NCBI GenBank assembly: GCA_000437235.1
Contig: FR897023.1
Location: 1-6,691, forward strand
Source: Coprobacillus sp. CAG:826
GTDB lineage: Bacteria > Bacillota_I > Bacilli_A > RFN20 > CAG-826
Reading direction: 5' to 3'
DNA: 6,691 bases
Shown: positions 1 to 5,846 of the stretch, piece by piece
Numbering within the stretch: the first letter of the stretch is position 1
How the letters are laid out: every line of letters starts with the position of its first letter
Notes under the pieces: generated by a model
Databases searched by the model: none
What the model saw: the letters and a program-made list of their open reading frames with translations, nothing else
What the model was told of the DNA's origin: nothing
Position numbers and translations under genes: made by a program

Positions 1-2866
1 CGTGACCGAGTATATCGCCGTATTCCGCGCCGCAGACTTCACAAATCGCTTTGTCTTTGCAAGTTGCCGTTCCGCCCGAACAATTTGCTGTTTCGGTATG
101 ACTACTATCTTTCGTACAAGTGCGGGTATGCGTTCCATTACCGTTGCTTACCCAATCACCCCAATCGTGAATATGGGTGTCTATTTTTTTGGTATAATAG
201 TACGTAACCGTTTGGCCGCTCCCGCTTACAATTTGGTTTAGACCTTCAACTCTGCTAAGTGCATAGCCATAAAGCGATGGAACAGCCGTCCAATTAACAT
301 AGCTTCCTACTGCAAGAGGTATTACGGCTTTATTTGCATTAGGCATTGGACTTCCGTCCTCGAATTTATATTCAATATTAACGTTTACATATGGCTGAGT
401 TTCGGTGTTGTCATGAGCAAGCACATTTCCGTTTTCGTCAGTTACTTCAAAGGCAACGGTATCGCCGTTATTTAGCACTGCATCCGATGGAATTTGGTAA
501 ATCAGCTCACAATTCTCCAATCCCGAATTCAAATCACTACCATTATATTCCAAAGCGCCCTTTGGCCAAAACTTACTCTTTTCGCTCCATACAGGAATAG
601 TAAAAGTCTGGGTTGCTTCTAGCCTTTGCCCGCTAGTCGTAGTTGCAATGCTTCCATCAGCATGCTTTATCCACAATTTCATAGCAACTTGGCGTTCCAT
701 AGTGTCTGAAAGATTTTGCACGATGGTGCGGAGCTGAATTTTCTCGCCCACCATACCCGTGTTGAATTTGTTTTTGTCCCAGCCGCTAAGCAAAACTCCA
801 TCCCGATAATTTATAAAATTATTATATCCATTGTAATTCGTTTCCGCAAAGTCCGTTGGGTTAGTATACCTGTCTGTATATTTCTTAACTTCTGGGTCGG
901 CGACATAGAGGCTTTTGCCATCTATGAGTTGCGACATTCTCTTGTACCCTTGCAGCTTACATACTTCACAGAACTGATAGTTGGTATCACGCATAAGACA
1001 TTCCCAACTGGAATTGTAAGCAGTGTAAGAAGGATGGGTATTGCATGTAAAAGTTTTTCTAAATCCTAGTAATTTTTTCCACTTTACTTGTTCCGGATTG
1101 TGATTGTATGCCACATTTAGCGAAGTATAGTCAGTTGATTCTGCGGCCATAGTCATATATTCATCGCCAAGTTCTAGCAACCCGTGACCAAGCTCATGTG
1201 CAAAAGACTTTTGCGCACGATTGTTATCGGCTGGGGTTATAAAATAATGGATCCCACGTTTATAATTTCTATGTGAACCACCAAAATCTTGAGCCGTATT
1301 GACTAGCAAAGCAAATTGATTGATATAGTTGTGCACATAATAAAATGGCGAGTACATTTTATCATCGTCCCAAATAAACGTATCTGGATCAGTTTTATTA
1401 GGAATATGAGCGTCGTGAATTTGCTCAATGAATGCAGGTCCTATACATCGTTCGAAAATATGGTTTTTCCAACTACTTTTATTTACTGAAATCATCGGTC
1501 CAACCTTTTTATCTATAACTACATCAAAAAAAGTACTACCACTATTATTAAAACTCGACTCTGACGCCGTACAAAGCGCATATACGTTGAAGCGGTCGGC
1601 ATAACTACGATATGGCTCGTACTGAATTGCTCCTTCCCATACTTTTTTTGCATCATTGATAAACTTTTCTTGCTGGCTCTTGGTATAACCCTCGCCACAA
1701 ATAAGAATTACCATATTCTCGGTGTCACTTCTTGTCTTTTGGATAGTATAGATAGGAATCGTCGGTGTGGCATATTTGCCGTCGCTAGAATAATATGGAC
1801 CAAGGGTAAGTCTAAGTTGTTGGTCAAGGCTTACGTTCCACTCTTGATTGGGGTTTTCTTCCGGCTCGGCTATGGTATAGTCGTCCTCGATTTTATCAGG
1901 CGTTGAGCCCACATAAGGATTGATTGCACTGCCATTGCCGGAGGTTATTACATAATAGTCTGAGTCTAGATAAAACGCAGGTCTTACTCCAATAGCATTC
2001 GTTGGGTAATCTTTTCCAACAAATCCGTTGCTACCCACGTAGCGCATTAGGTGGTTGCAACTAGAAAGAGGCGTCCTAAGCCAATAAGGCCAAGCAAATC
2101 CTTCTTTTCTACCTATATAATAATTACCGAAATTTTTCCACACTTTATTGACTTGTTGGACGTCTAACAAAAAAACCTTTTCGGTCGAGTTTTCGCCATA
2201 TGCACTGTTGAAGTTGCTGGCAACATTCTCAATGTTCTCATTAAATTCCAAATCAGAGCGACCATTACCATCATGAAATCCAAGATTGTACTCAGGGTGT
2301 GCTACCAAAGAGCGCTGGGTCACGTTCTTCATTGCGGCAATCTCGGCTTTGGAAAAATCATTCAAAAAACCAGTTTTTTGGTCATACGCATCTTCATTTA
2401 CATAACCAGCCCTTGGCGGGTTACCACACAACCACTTCACTTCGCCTGCTACTGCCGTAGAATTGAGCCAAGAACGCATATTGCTGTCTTTCCAATAGTT
2501 AGAGCCGCGGTTATCACGATTATTGTTACGGCTGTGTGACTTAGAACGGTTGTTGTCGTTGGTCTTAGCGTCGTAAGGAAGGGTGTCGATTATGTTATCA
2601 GCAAGCATAAGCGCACCTTTCTCATCAATACTTACGCACCTCCATATTACATCCTTGCCGTTGTACTTACCAAGGCTGATATAATTCCCTAACTCTACTT
2701 GCGTTGCCACTTTTTCTGTCTTAACGCCTTGAGCGTTCACGATCGTTTTATATTTTGTATTATCGGCGTTTGTATGAATTGTAATTGCCTCGCCACCAAA
2801 AATAGCGGAAATAAACATCATAACAATTATTAAAGCAATACTTGTTTTTTCAAAAAATTTTTTCAT
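1..2866 (-). CDS. Secreted multidomain M64-family metallopeptidase with DUF6273-like domain (C terminus beyond window)
   Basis: The frame is open without a stop from ATG 2864-2866 to the left edge (955 codons), with AGAGGTG 7 nt upstream of the start. Residues 1-27 look like a Sec signal peptide (MKKFFEKTS, hydrophobic core, likely cleavage after GEA), so the protein should act outside the cell. Residues about 57-312 resemble DUF6273 (start LGNYISLGKY, YWLRTP at 261-266, GVRPAFYLD at 293-301), with an Asn/Ser/Arg-rich loop near 120-145. The M64 peptidase domain follows: ILICGEGYT at 387-395, zinc motif HELGH at 557-561, LGDEY at 566-570 and CLMRD...FCEVC at 623-636. H557 and H561 should bind zinc and E558 should be the catalytic base. 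D568 as third ligand is inferred. A beta-rich region (about 690-825), a MucBP-like module (about 826-895) and a Cys-rich segment with C917, C929, C936, C942 and C945 follow. M64 includes a known IgA-cleaving enzyme, but the substrate here cannot be read from sequence. Neither a cell-wall anchor nor the stop codon is visible. Confidence 0.88.
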   Translation of the reverse strand, partial: MKKFFEKTSIALIIVMMFISAIFGGEAITIHTNADNTKYKTIVNAQGVKTEKVATQVELGNYISLGKYNGKDVIWRCVSIDEKGALMLADNIIDTLPYDAKTNDNNRSKSHSRNNNRDNRGSNYWKDSNMRSWLNSTAVAGEVKWLCGNPPRAGYVNEDAYDQKTGFLNDFSKAEIAAMKNVTQRSLVAHPEYNLGFHDGNGRSDLEFNENIENVASNFNSAYGENSTEKVFLLDVQQVNKVWKNFGNYYIGRKEGFAWPYWLRTPLSSCNHLMRYVGSNGFVGKDYPTNAIGVRPAFYLDSDYYVITSGNGSAINPYVGSTPDKIEDDYTIAEPEENPNQEWNVSLDQQLRLTLGPYYSSDGKYATPTIPIYTIQKTRSDTENMVILICGEGYTKSQQEKFINDAKKVWEGAIQYEPYRSYADRFNVYALCTASESSFNNSGSTFFDVVIDKKVGPMISVNKSSWKNHIFERCIGPAFIEQIHDAHIPNKTDPDTFIWDDDKMYSPFYYVHNYINQFALLVNTAQDFGGSHRNYKRGIHYFITPADNNRAQKSFAHELGHGLLELGDEYMTMAAESTDYTSLNVAYNHNPEQVKWKKLLGFRKTFTCNTHPSYTAYNSSWECLMRDTNYQFCEVCKLQGYKRMSQLIDGKSLYVADPEVKKYTDRYTNPTDFAETNYNGYNNFINYRDGVLLSGWDKNKFNTGMVGEKIQLRTIVQNLSDTMERQVAMKLWIKHADGSIATTTSGQRLEATQTFTIPVWSEKSKFWPKGALEYNGSDLNSGLENCELIYQIPSDAVLNNGDTVAFEVTDENGNVLAHDNTETQPYVNVNIEYKFEDGSPMPNANKAVIPLAVGSYVNWTAVPSLYGYALSRVEGLNQIVSGSGQTVTYYYTKKIDTHIHDWGDWVSNGNGTHTRTCTKDSSHTETANCSGGTATCKDKAICEVCGAEYGDILGH

Positions 2867-2873
2867 TATGTTT

Positions 2874-2884
2874 CACCTCTTCCT
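2874..2884 (-). promoter_or_regulatory. Ribosome binding site of the peptidase gene
   Basis: Read on the minus strand this is AGGAAGAGGTG, ending 7 nt before ATG 2864-2866. It supports the chosen start, which is also the one that gives a clean signal peptide. Confidence 0.8.
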
Positions 2885-2913
2885 AACTTTTTTCGTTTGT
2901 AAGATTTGAAAGA

Positions 2914-2938
2914 TAGGTTTTTCCTTAGCTAAAACCTA
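2914..2938 (-). promoter_or_regulatory. Perfect 8-bp inverted repeat in the peptidase leader
   Basis: On the minus strand TAGGTTTT and AAAACCTA flank a 9-nt loop, and the structure ends 47 nt before the start codon. It could be an mRNA leader hairpin or a dyad for a regulator. No T-run follows, so it does not look like a finished terminator. Function unknown. Confidence 0.35.
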
Positions 2939-2966
2939 AACTATTTTAATGTTGTGCTTTTGTTCC

Positions 2967-3092
2967 TTATAAAAGCGAAATCGCACCGCCCCATAGGCTA
3001 TTCTCTATGCAGTAGTGCGTTAAAGTTTTATTATATTCACCCAAAGGGTAGACTTGCGTCTTGCTTGCTAATGAATGTTCCACATTTTTCAT
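2967..3092 (-). CDS. Possible 41-residue peptide or conserved leader ORF of unknown function
   Basis: The ATG is at 3090-3092 and the TAA at 2967-2969. The product begins MKNVEHSLASKTQVYPLGEY and ends NSLWGGAISLL. A minus-strand AGGAG lies 10 nt upstream of the ATG, slightly far for an ideal site. The peptide is not lipoprotein-like, has no clear membrane segment and matches no family I can name. The frame ends about 100 nt before the peptidase start, so it could be a leader peptide of that transcript or a fragment of a repeated element. The block is GC-richer than its flanks, which suggests selection, but the opposite strand is also open, so coding is not established. Confidence 0.25.
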   Translation of the reverse strand: MKNVEHSLASKTQVYPLGEYNKTLTHYCIENSLWGGAISLL

Positions 3093-3102
3093 ACCTTGTC
3101 AA
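3074..3102 (-). promoter_or_regulatory. Weak candidate promoter for the peptidase transcript
   Basis: On the minus strand there is a perfect TTGACA -35 (3097-3102), a 17-bp spacer with an extended TG element, and a poor -10 AACATT (3074-3079). Initiation would give a leader of about 200 nt and would remove the first codons of the 41-codon frame, so this promoter and that ORF are competing readings. Confidence 0.25.
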
Positions 3103-3273
3103 CTCCTTTTGCCTATGTTTTGCATTTTTTATAGGTCATTTGGAATTAGCAACTCCGCAAATTTATATGGCAAATAATCTCGCTCTAAGTTTTCCATAAA
3201 TTGCTCTAAAAGTCAACTCTAACCCATCTATTGTGTGATTATACCGTTATTTGTTTCCACCTAATTGCTTATG

Positions 3274-3307
3274 AAAAAAAGTTTGATGCATTTTTGCTGT
3301 ATCAAAC
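3274..3307 (-). terminator. Rho-independent terminator of the tRNA-Leu transcript
   Basis: On the minus strand GTTTGATACA, a 7-nt loop and TGCATCAAAC form a 10-bp stem with one G-U pair, followed directly by seven T. It begins 18 nt after the encoded CCA of the tRNA, so it should end that transcript and insulate it from the peptidase gene. Confidence 0.85.
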
Positions 3308-3325
3308 TAACTGGTGTTTATATAA

Positions 3326-3409
3326 TGGTGCAGCGGATGAGATTCGAACTCACATGCTATAAGCACTACCGCCTGAAGATAGCGCGTCTACCAATTTCGC
3401 CACCGCTGC
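3326..3409 (-). tRNA. tRNA-Leu (anticodon CAG), CCA encoded
   Basis: The 84-nt gene has a perfect 7-bp acceptor stem (GCAGCGG with CCGCTGC), discriminator A and an encoded CCA at 3326-3328. The anticodon arm is CTATC, loop TTCAGGC, GGTAG, which gives anticodon CAG (plus-strand 3373-3375) for CUG codons. The long class II variable arm (TGC...GCA stem) and the T-arm GTGAG-TTCGAAT-CTCAT identify it as leucine rather than a class I tRNA. The gene lies 43 nt beyond the stop of the cation transporter gene, with its own terminator. Confidence 0.95.
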
Positions 3410-3420
3410 ACGTCGAAATA

Positions 3421-3449
3421 AGTATACTAGATTTTTATCATTTTTACTA
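3421..3449 (-). promoter_or_regulatory. Candidate promoter for tRNA-Leu
   Basis: On the minus strand there is a good -10 TATACT (3421-3426). Seventeen bases upstream the -35 position reads TAGTAA (3444-3449), only 3 of 6 to consensus. The -10 ends 11 nt before the mature 5' end. Read-through from the transporter gene is an alternative source of the transcript. Confidence 0.4.
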
Positions 3450-3452
3450 CTT

Positions 3453-4367
3453 TTATTGGTTGATTGATGTGATGTTTGGATTCACATGTACCATACAATG
3501 TTTCACATCTTTGAAATTGTCTTCTATTTCATGATGCACGGCTTCTGCTATTTTATGCCCTTCTAATACGGATAAGTCATAGCGGACCGAAATTTCAACA
3601 TCTACATAGATTTTGGAACCAAAAATACGTGTTTTTAACAAATCAATAGAAAGTACTCCTGGTAAGGAAAGGATAACAGAACGCATCTTTTCTTCCATTA
3701 ATTCATCGCAAGCTTTGTCCACCAAGCGATTAATTGCATCAACAAAGATTTTAATTGAAGTAATTAAAATGAATATACAAATGACAGCACTAGCGAAAGC
3801 ATCTAAAATAGGAAAGCCACACATTGCACCAATAATACCAATTAAAGAGCCTATAGAAGATAACGCATCCATTCTATAATTCCATGCGTTTGCAATAAAT
3901 GCTTCAGAATGTATCTTTTTTCCCGCCTTTCTGGTATACCAAAACATTGCTTCTTTTCCTGCAATGGAGACAATCGCAGCAACTAGACCAATAACAACAT
4001 GTGTCGATAATTCATGCACCACGCCATCTTTAAAGAATGCAATAATATCTTTTATTGCCTGATATCCAATAAAGCCCCCACTTAAAAAAAGTATAATAGC
4101 CAGAATAATGGTTGCCACTGGTTCAAAACGCTCATGACCAAAAGGATGATCTTCGTCTTCTTTTTTAGAAGATATCTTAAGACCAATCATCACAATAAAA
4201 GAAGAAACTACGTCTCCTAACGAATCAATTGCGTCCGATATTAATGCTTGTGACATAGAAAGAAGTCCAGCAACAAACTTAAAAGCGGATAATAAAAGAT
4301 TGCCTAAAATCGTGACAAATGACGTACGATGCGCAATCTTTTTTTCATTGATAGTTTTTTCACACAT
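3453..4367 (-). CDS. Cation diffusion facilitator (CDF) family metal-ion exporter
   Basis: A full-length 304-residue CDF protein, the normal length for the family. Six membrane segments are expected at about 16-36, 41-63, 85-105, 122-141, 162-184 and 187-210, followed by a cytosolic metal-binding domain at about 215-300. The transport site shows D48xxxD52 in TM2 (within SDAIDSLGDVVSS) and N163xxxD167 in TM5 (within NAWNYRMDALSS), with HPFGHER at 74-80. CDF proteins export divalent metals in exchange for protons. The Asp/Asn site in place of the His of typical zinc exporters suggests manganese or iron rather than zinc, which is inference. AGGAGG 7 nt upstream (4375-4380) fixes the start. The gene appears to have its own promoter and a G-rich leader. 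It lies downstream of the pseudouridine synthase and lipoprotein genes on the same strand. Confidence 0.92.
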   Translation of the reverse strand: MCEKTINEKKIAHRTSFVTILGNLLLSAFKFVAGLLSMSQALISDAIDSLGDVVSSFIVMIGLKISSKKEDEDHPFGHERFEPVATIILAIILFLSGGFIGYQAIKDIIAFFKDGVVHELSTHVVIGLVAAIVSIAGKEAMFWYTRKAGKKIHSEAFIANAWNYRMDALSSIGSLIGIIGAMCGFPILDAFASAVICIFILITSIKIFVDAINRLVDKACDELMEEKMRSVILSLPGVLSIDLLKTRIFGSKIYVDVEISVRYDLSVLEGHKIAEAVHHEIEDNFKDVKHCMVHVNPNITSINQ

Positions 4368-4440
4368 AAAGTTTCCTCCTTTTTCGTCCCACGGTTTCCC
4401 GTTGCCTAAGCCCAGCTACCTTATGTGCTTGATCGAATTA
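4368..4440 (-). promoter_or_regulatory. Unexplained G-rich 5' leader of the CDF gene, riboswitch candidate
   Basis: The leader predicted from the upstream promoter is about 73 nt. On the minus strand it carries closely spaced G-runs (GG, GGG, GG, GGG, GGG) between 4387 and 4421, including a hairpin ACGG-GAAA-CCGT (4391-4402) with a GNRA loop, then the AGGAGG site. This is far richer in G than the AT-rich surroundings and looks like constrained RNA. It does not match the NiCo (czcD), yybP-ykoY manganese or c-di-GMP-I consensus as I remember them. A two-tier G-quadruplex is another possibility. Confidence 0.4.
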
Positions 4441-4446
4441 TTATAT

Positions 4447-4475
4447 ATAATATAGAAATTAATTAGAAAGTGCAA
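4447..4475 (-). promoter_or_regulatory. Candidate promoter of the CDF gene
   Basis: On the minus strand a TTGCAC -35 (4470-4475) and TATTAT -10 (4447-4452) are 17 bp apart. It overlaps the end of the lipoprotein gene. A second TATAAT at 4440-4445 with a weaker -35 is an alternative, shifting the start by about 7 nt. Confidence 0.5.
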
Positions 4476-4857
4476 CCTTTTCCCATGTTAAAGAAAAACT
4501 TCCACTATGATTCTCTCCAATAATACGAACATCCCATTTACCGACTTCAGTAAGTGAAAAATCAAATGAAGCTAAGGTTTCCCCTTCATAATGATTCTTT
4601 TCCACTTTATTGAGAAAAACTTTTAAAGAAAGGCTTCCTTGATTATCTTCATTAGAAGTTGAAGTAAAAGTAAAATGATATCCATAATCTTCTTTTACTT
4701 TAAAGGTTTTACCAAAATATCCATCCATTTTCGTATAGGATGCCGAAATTTCTTTATTGGTTATTTTTTTCGTTCCCGTAAGCATTAAATAACTGCTATA
4801 TGTACAAGAACATAATAAGCTTAAAAATGGTAATGTAAGCCAATATTTTCTTTTCAT
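4459..4857 (-). CDS. Small predicted lipoprotein of unknown function
   Basis: Counting from ATG 4855-4857 the protein has 132 residues. It starts MKRKYWLTLPFLSLLCSC, a short basic region and hydrophobic core ending in a plausible lipobox (LCS before C18), so it should be lipid-anchored on the outer face of the membrane. The rest (about 30-132) is rich in alternating Thr, Phe and Ser strands (YGYHFTFTSTS, SLSLKVFLNKVE, GSFSLTWEKV), suggesting one beta-sandwich domain. I do not recognise the family. The start was chosen over an in-frame ATG 7 codons upstream because GAAAGGA sits 8 nt before it and its ATG overlaps the stop of the preceding gene as ATGA. That overlap implies translational coupling with the pseudouridine synthase gene, an unusual partner for a surface lipoprotein. 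Confidence 0.75.
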   Translation of the reverse strand: MKRKYWLTLPFLSLLCSCTYSSYLMLTGTKKITNKEISASYTKMDGYFGKTFKVKEDYGYHFTFTSTSNEDNQGSLSLKVFLNKVEKNHYEGETLASFDFSLTEVGKWDVRIIGENHSGSFSLTWEKVALSN

Positions 4858-5741
4858 TTTAAATGTCCTTTCTCCCATGTTTTCATATCCTCTGGTAAAG
4901 GTGATTCAATGGTAATAAACTCTTTTAAAATCGGATGGAAAAATGTAATTTTTGCAGAATGTAAAGCCACTCGAGGCATTTCTGTACTCTTTTCTCCATA
5001 TAATTCATCGCCTAATAAAGGATGATTATAATAAGCCATATGCACACGGATTTGATGCGTTCTTCCCGTTTCTAAACGGAAACGCACTAAAGAATAAGAG
5101 CCTTTATATTCTTTTTCTACTTTAAAATGTGTAATCGCGTCTTGACCAGTTTTAGAAACACGCATTTTATTACTGGCATGTCGGTCTCTTCCTAAAGCTA
5201 AATGAATCGTTCCTTCTTTTTCTTTCATTTTATGGGTTACAATACCTAAATATTCACGAATAATTAAATGACGTTCCATATCAGCATGTAATTGTGCTTC
5301 CGATAAAAAATCTTTAGCAAATAAAACAATACCCGAAGTATCTTTATCTAAACGATGAATATAACGAACAGGACGGAATATTTTATGTTCATAGTAATAT
5401 TGTGCCACTAAAGAAGATAAGGTTGGAGTGTTATCATTTCCATCACTATGAACGATATAACCTACGGGTTTATTTACAATTAAAATATTTTCATCTTCAT
5501 AAATAACGTCTAATGGTAATGAAGATGATGGTTTTACATCAATTTTTTCTTGAAAAGTAAACGCGAGTTCATCGTTTTCTTTTAATATATACTCTAAAGG
5601 TTGATACGTTTCATTAATTAAAGAGGCTTTTGATACGCGTAATTCTTCAATTTTTCCGCGACCAACATGCATTGATTTTAAATACTCTTTAATGCTCATG
5701 CCTGCATCTTTTTTACGAACTTTTATCTTAACTTTATCCAT
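4854..5741 (-). CDS. RluA-family RNA pseudouridine synthase
   Basis: A 295-residue protein with the order typical of RluA/RluD-like enzymes: an N-terminal S4-like RNA-binding region (about 1-65), then the catalytic domain. It carries DENILIVNKP at 83-92, the active-site motif HRLDKDTSG at 129-137 with nucleophile D132, RLETGRTHQIRVH at 222-234 and HPLLGDELYG at 240-249. These enzymes isomerise uridines to pseudouridine in rRNA or tRNA in the cytoplasm, but the exact target site cannot be told from sequence. ATG 5739-5741 is preferred over an upstream in-frame ATG at 5772-5774, because AGAGGT lies 7 nt before it and the upstream ATG falls within the predicted promoter. The TGA stop overlaps the lipoprotein start. 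Confidence 0.93.
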   Translation of the reverse strand: MDKVKIKVRKKDAGMSIKEYLKSMHVGRGKIEELRVSKASLINETYQPLEYILKENDELAFTFQEKIDVKPSSSLPLDVIYEDENILIVNKPVGYIVHSDGNDNTPTLSSLVAQYYYEHKIFRPVRYIHRLDKDTSGIVLFAKDFLSEAQLHADMERHLIIREYLGIVTHKMKEKEGTIHLALGRDRHASNKMRVSKTGQDAITHFKVEKEYKGSYSLVRFRLETGRTHQIRVHMAYYNHPLLGDELYGEKSTEMPRVALHSAKITFFHPILKEFITIESPLPEDMKTWEKGHLK

Positions 5742-5765
5742 ACAAAAAACCTCTTTTTCCCTTAT

Positions 5766-5794
5766 ATCATACATGATTTTAGCACAATTTACTA
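5766..5794 (-). promoter_or_regulatory. Candidate promoter for the pseudouridine synthase and lipoprotein genes
   Basis: On the minus strand a -10 TATGAT (5766-5771, 5 of 6) lies 17 bp from TAGTAA (5789-5794, 3 of 6 to a -35). The leader would be only about 18 nt and would include the RBS at 5749-5754. Confidence 0.4.
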
Positions 5795-5801
5795 CTAGTA
5801 A
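5789..5801. repeat. 13-bp dyad between the divergent promoters
   Basis: TTACTA-C-TAGTAA is a perfect 6-1-6 inverted repeat. Each arm is the -35 position of one of the two divergent promoters, so a dimeric protein bound here would cover both. It may also be chance in AT-rich DNA. Confidence 0.35.
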
Positions 5802-5824
5802 CCATTACTTGACCATGATATAAT
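5796..5824 (+). promoter_or_regulatory. Extended -10 promoter of the DUF2188 gene
   Basis: TGATATAAT at 5816-5824 is a perfect extended -10, which can work without a good -35. The -35 position 17 bp upstream reads TAGTAA (5796-5801). Transcription would start near 5831, right at the AAGGAGG site (5831-5837), giving a very short leader. Confidence 0.6.
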
Positions 5825-5846
5825 ATTAAAAAGGAGGTTTTCTCTT

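Larger units (their letters stand above)
2867..3273. other. Gene-poor stretch between the peptidase gene and the tRNA terminator
   Basis: About 400 bases without a confident gene. Nearest the peptidase lies its RBS and the leader hairpin. A GC-richer block at roughly 2960-3110 follows, which carries a 41-codon minus-strand frame and is also open on the plus strand (2954-3199). A 22-codon minus-strand frame starts at 3197. The short inverted repeat ACCC-TTT-GGGT sits inside the block near 3040-3050. TATAAT occurs on the minus strand at 3238-3243, but without a good -35. No tRNA, CRISPR or transposase motif is seen. Confidence 0.5.

Noticed and set aside
2..2539. Several plus-strand open frames of 69-117 codons opposite the peptidase gene
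   Set aside because: They lie antisense to a continuous 955-codon frame with recognisable domains, lack good ribosome binding sites and encode no recognisable protein.
2954..3199. 81-codon plus-strand frame in the intergenic block
   Set aside because: No convincing RBS, no recognisable family, and the minus-strand frame in the same block has a better SD. It is kept only as part of the unexplained block.
3326..3409. tRNA 3' end as an attachment site with duplicated core
   Set aside because: No second copy of the tRNA 3' sequence and no integrase gene is present in the window. Only the position and composition suggest an island.
3265..3534. Plus-strand frame across the tRNA gene
   Set aside because: It overlaps tRNA-Leu and its terminator and runs antisense into the CDF gene end.
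3613..3879. 88-codon plus-strand frame inside the CDF gene
   Set aside because: Antisense shadow of a clear CDF coding sequence, with no independent signals.
4368..4440. CDF leader as a c-di-GMP-I, yybP-ykoY or NiCo riboswitch
   Set aside because: It shares short pieces such as GGTAGC, GGGACG and GAAA, but the order of conserved segments does not match any of these families. A covariance-model search would decide.
5772..5774. Upstream ATG of the pseudouridine synthase frame
   Set aside because: It overlaps the candidate -10/spacer and lacks an SD, whereas ATG 5739-5741 has AGAGGT at 7 nt.
5809..5814. TTGACC as a -35 box for the DUF2188 gene
   Set aside because: It is only 4 bp from TATAAT, and no -10 lies at the proper distance downstream. 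The extended -10 explains the promoter better.
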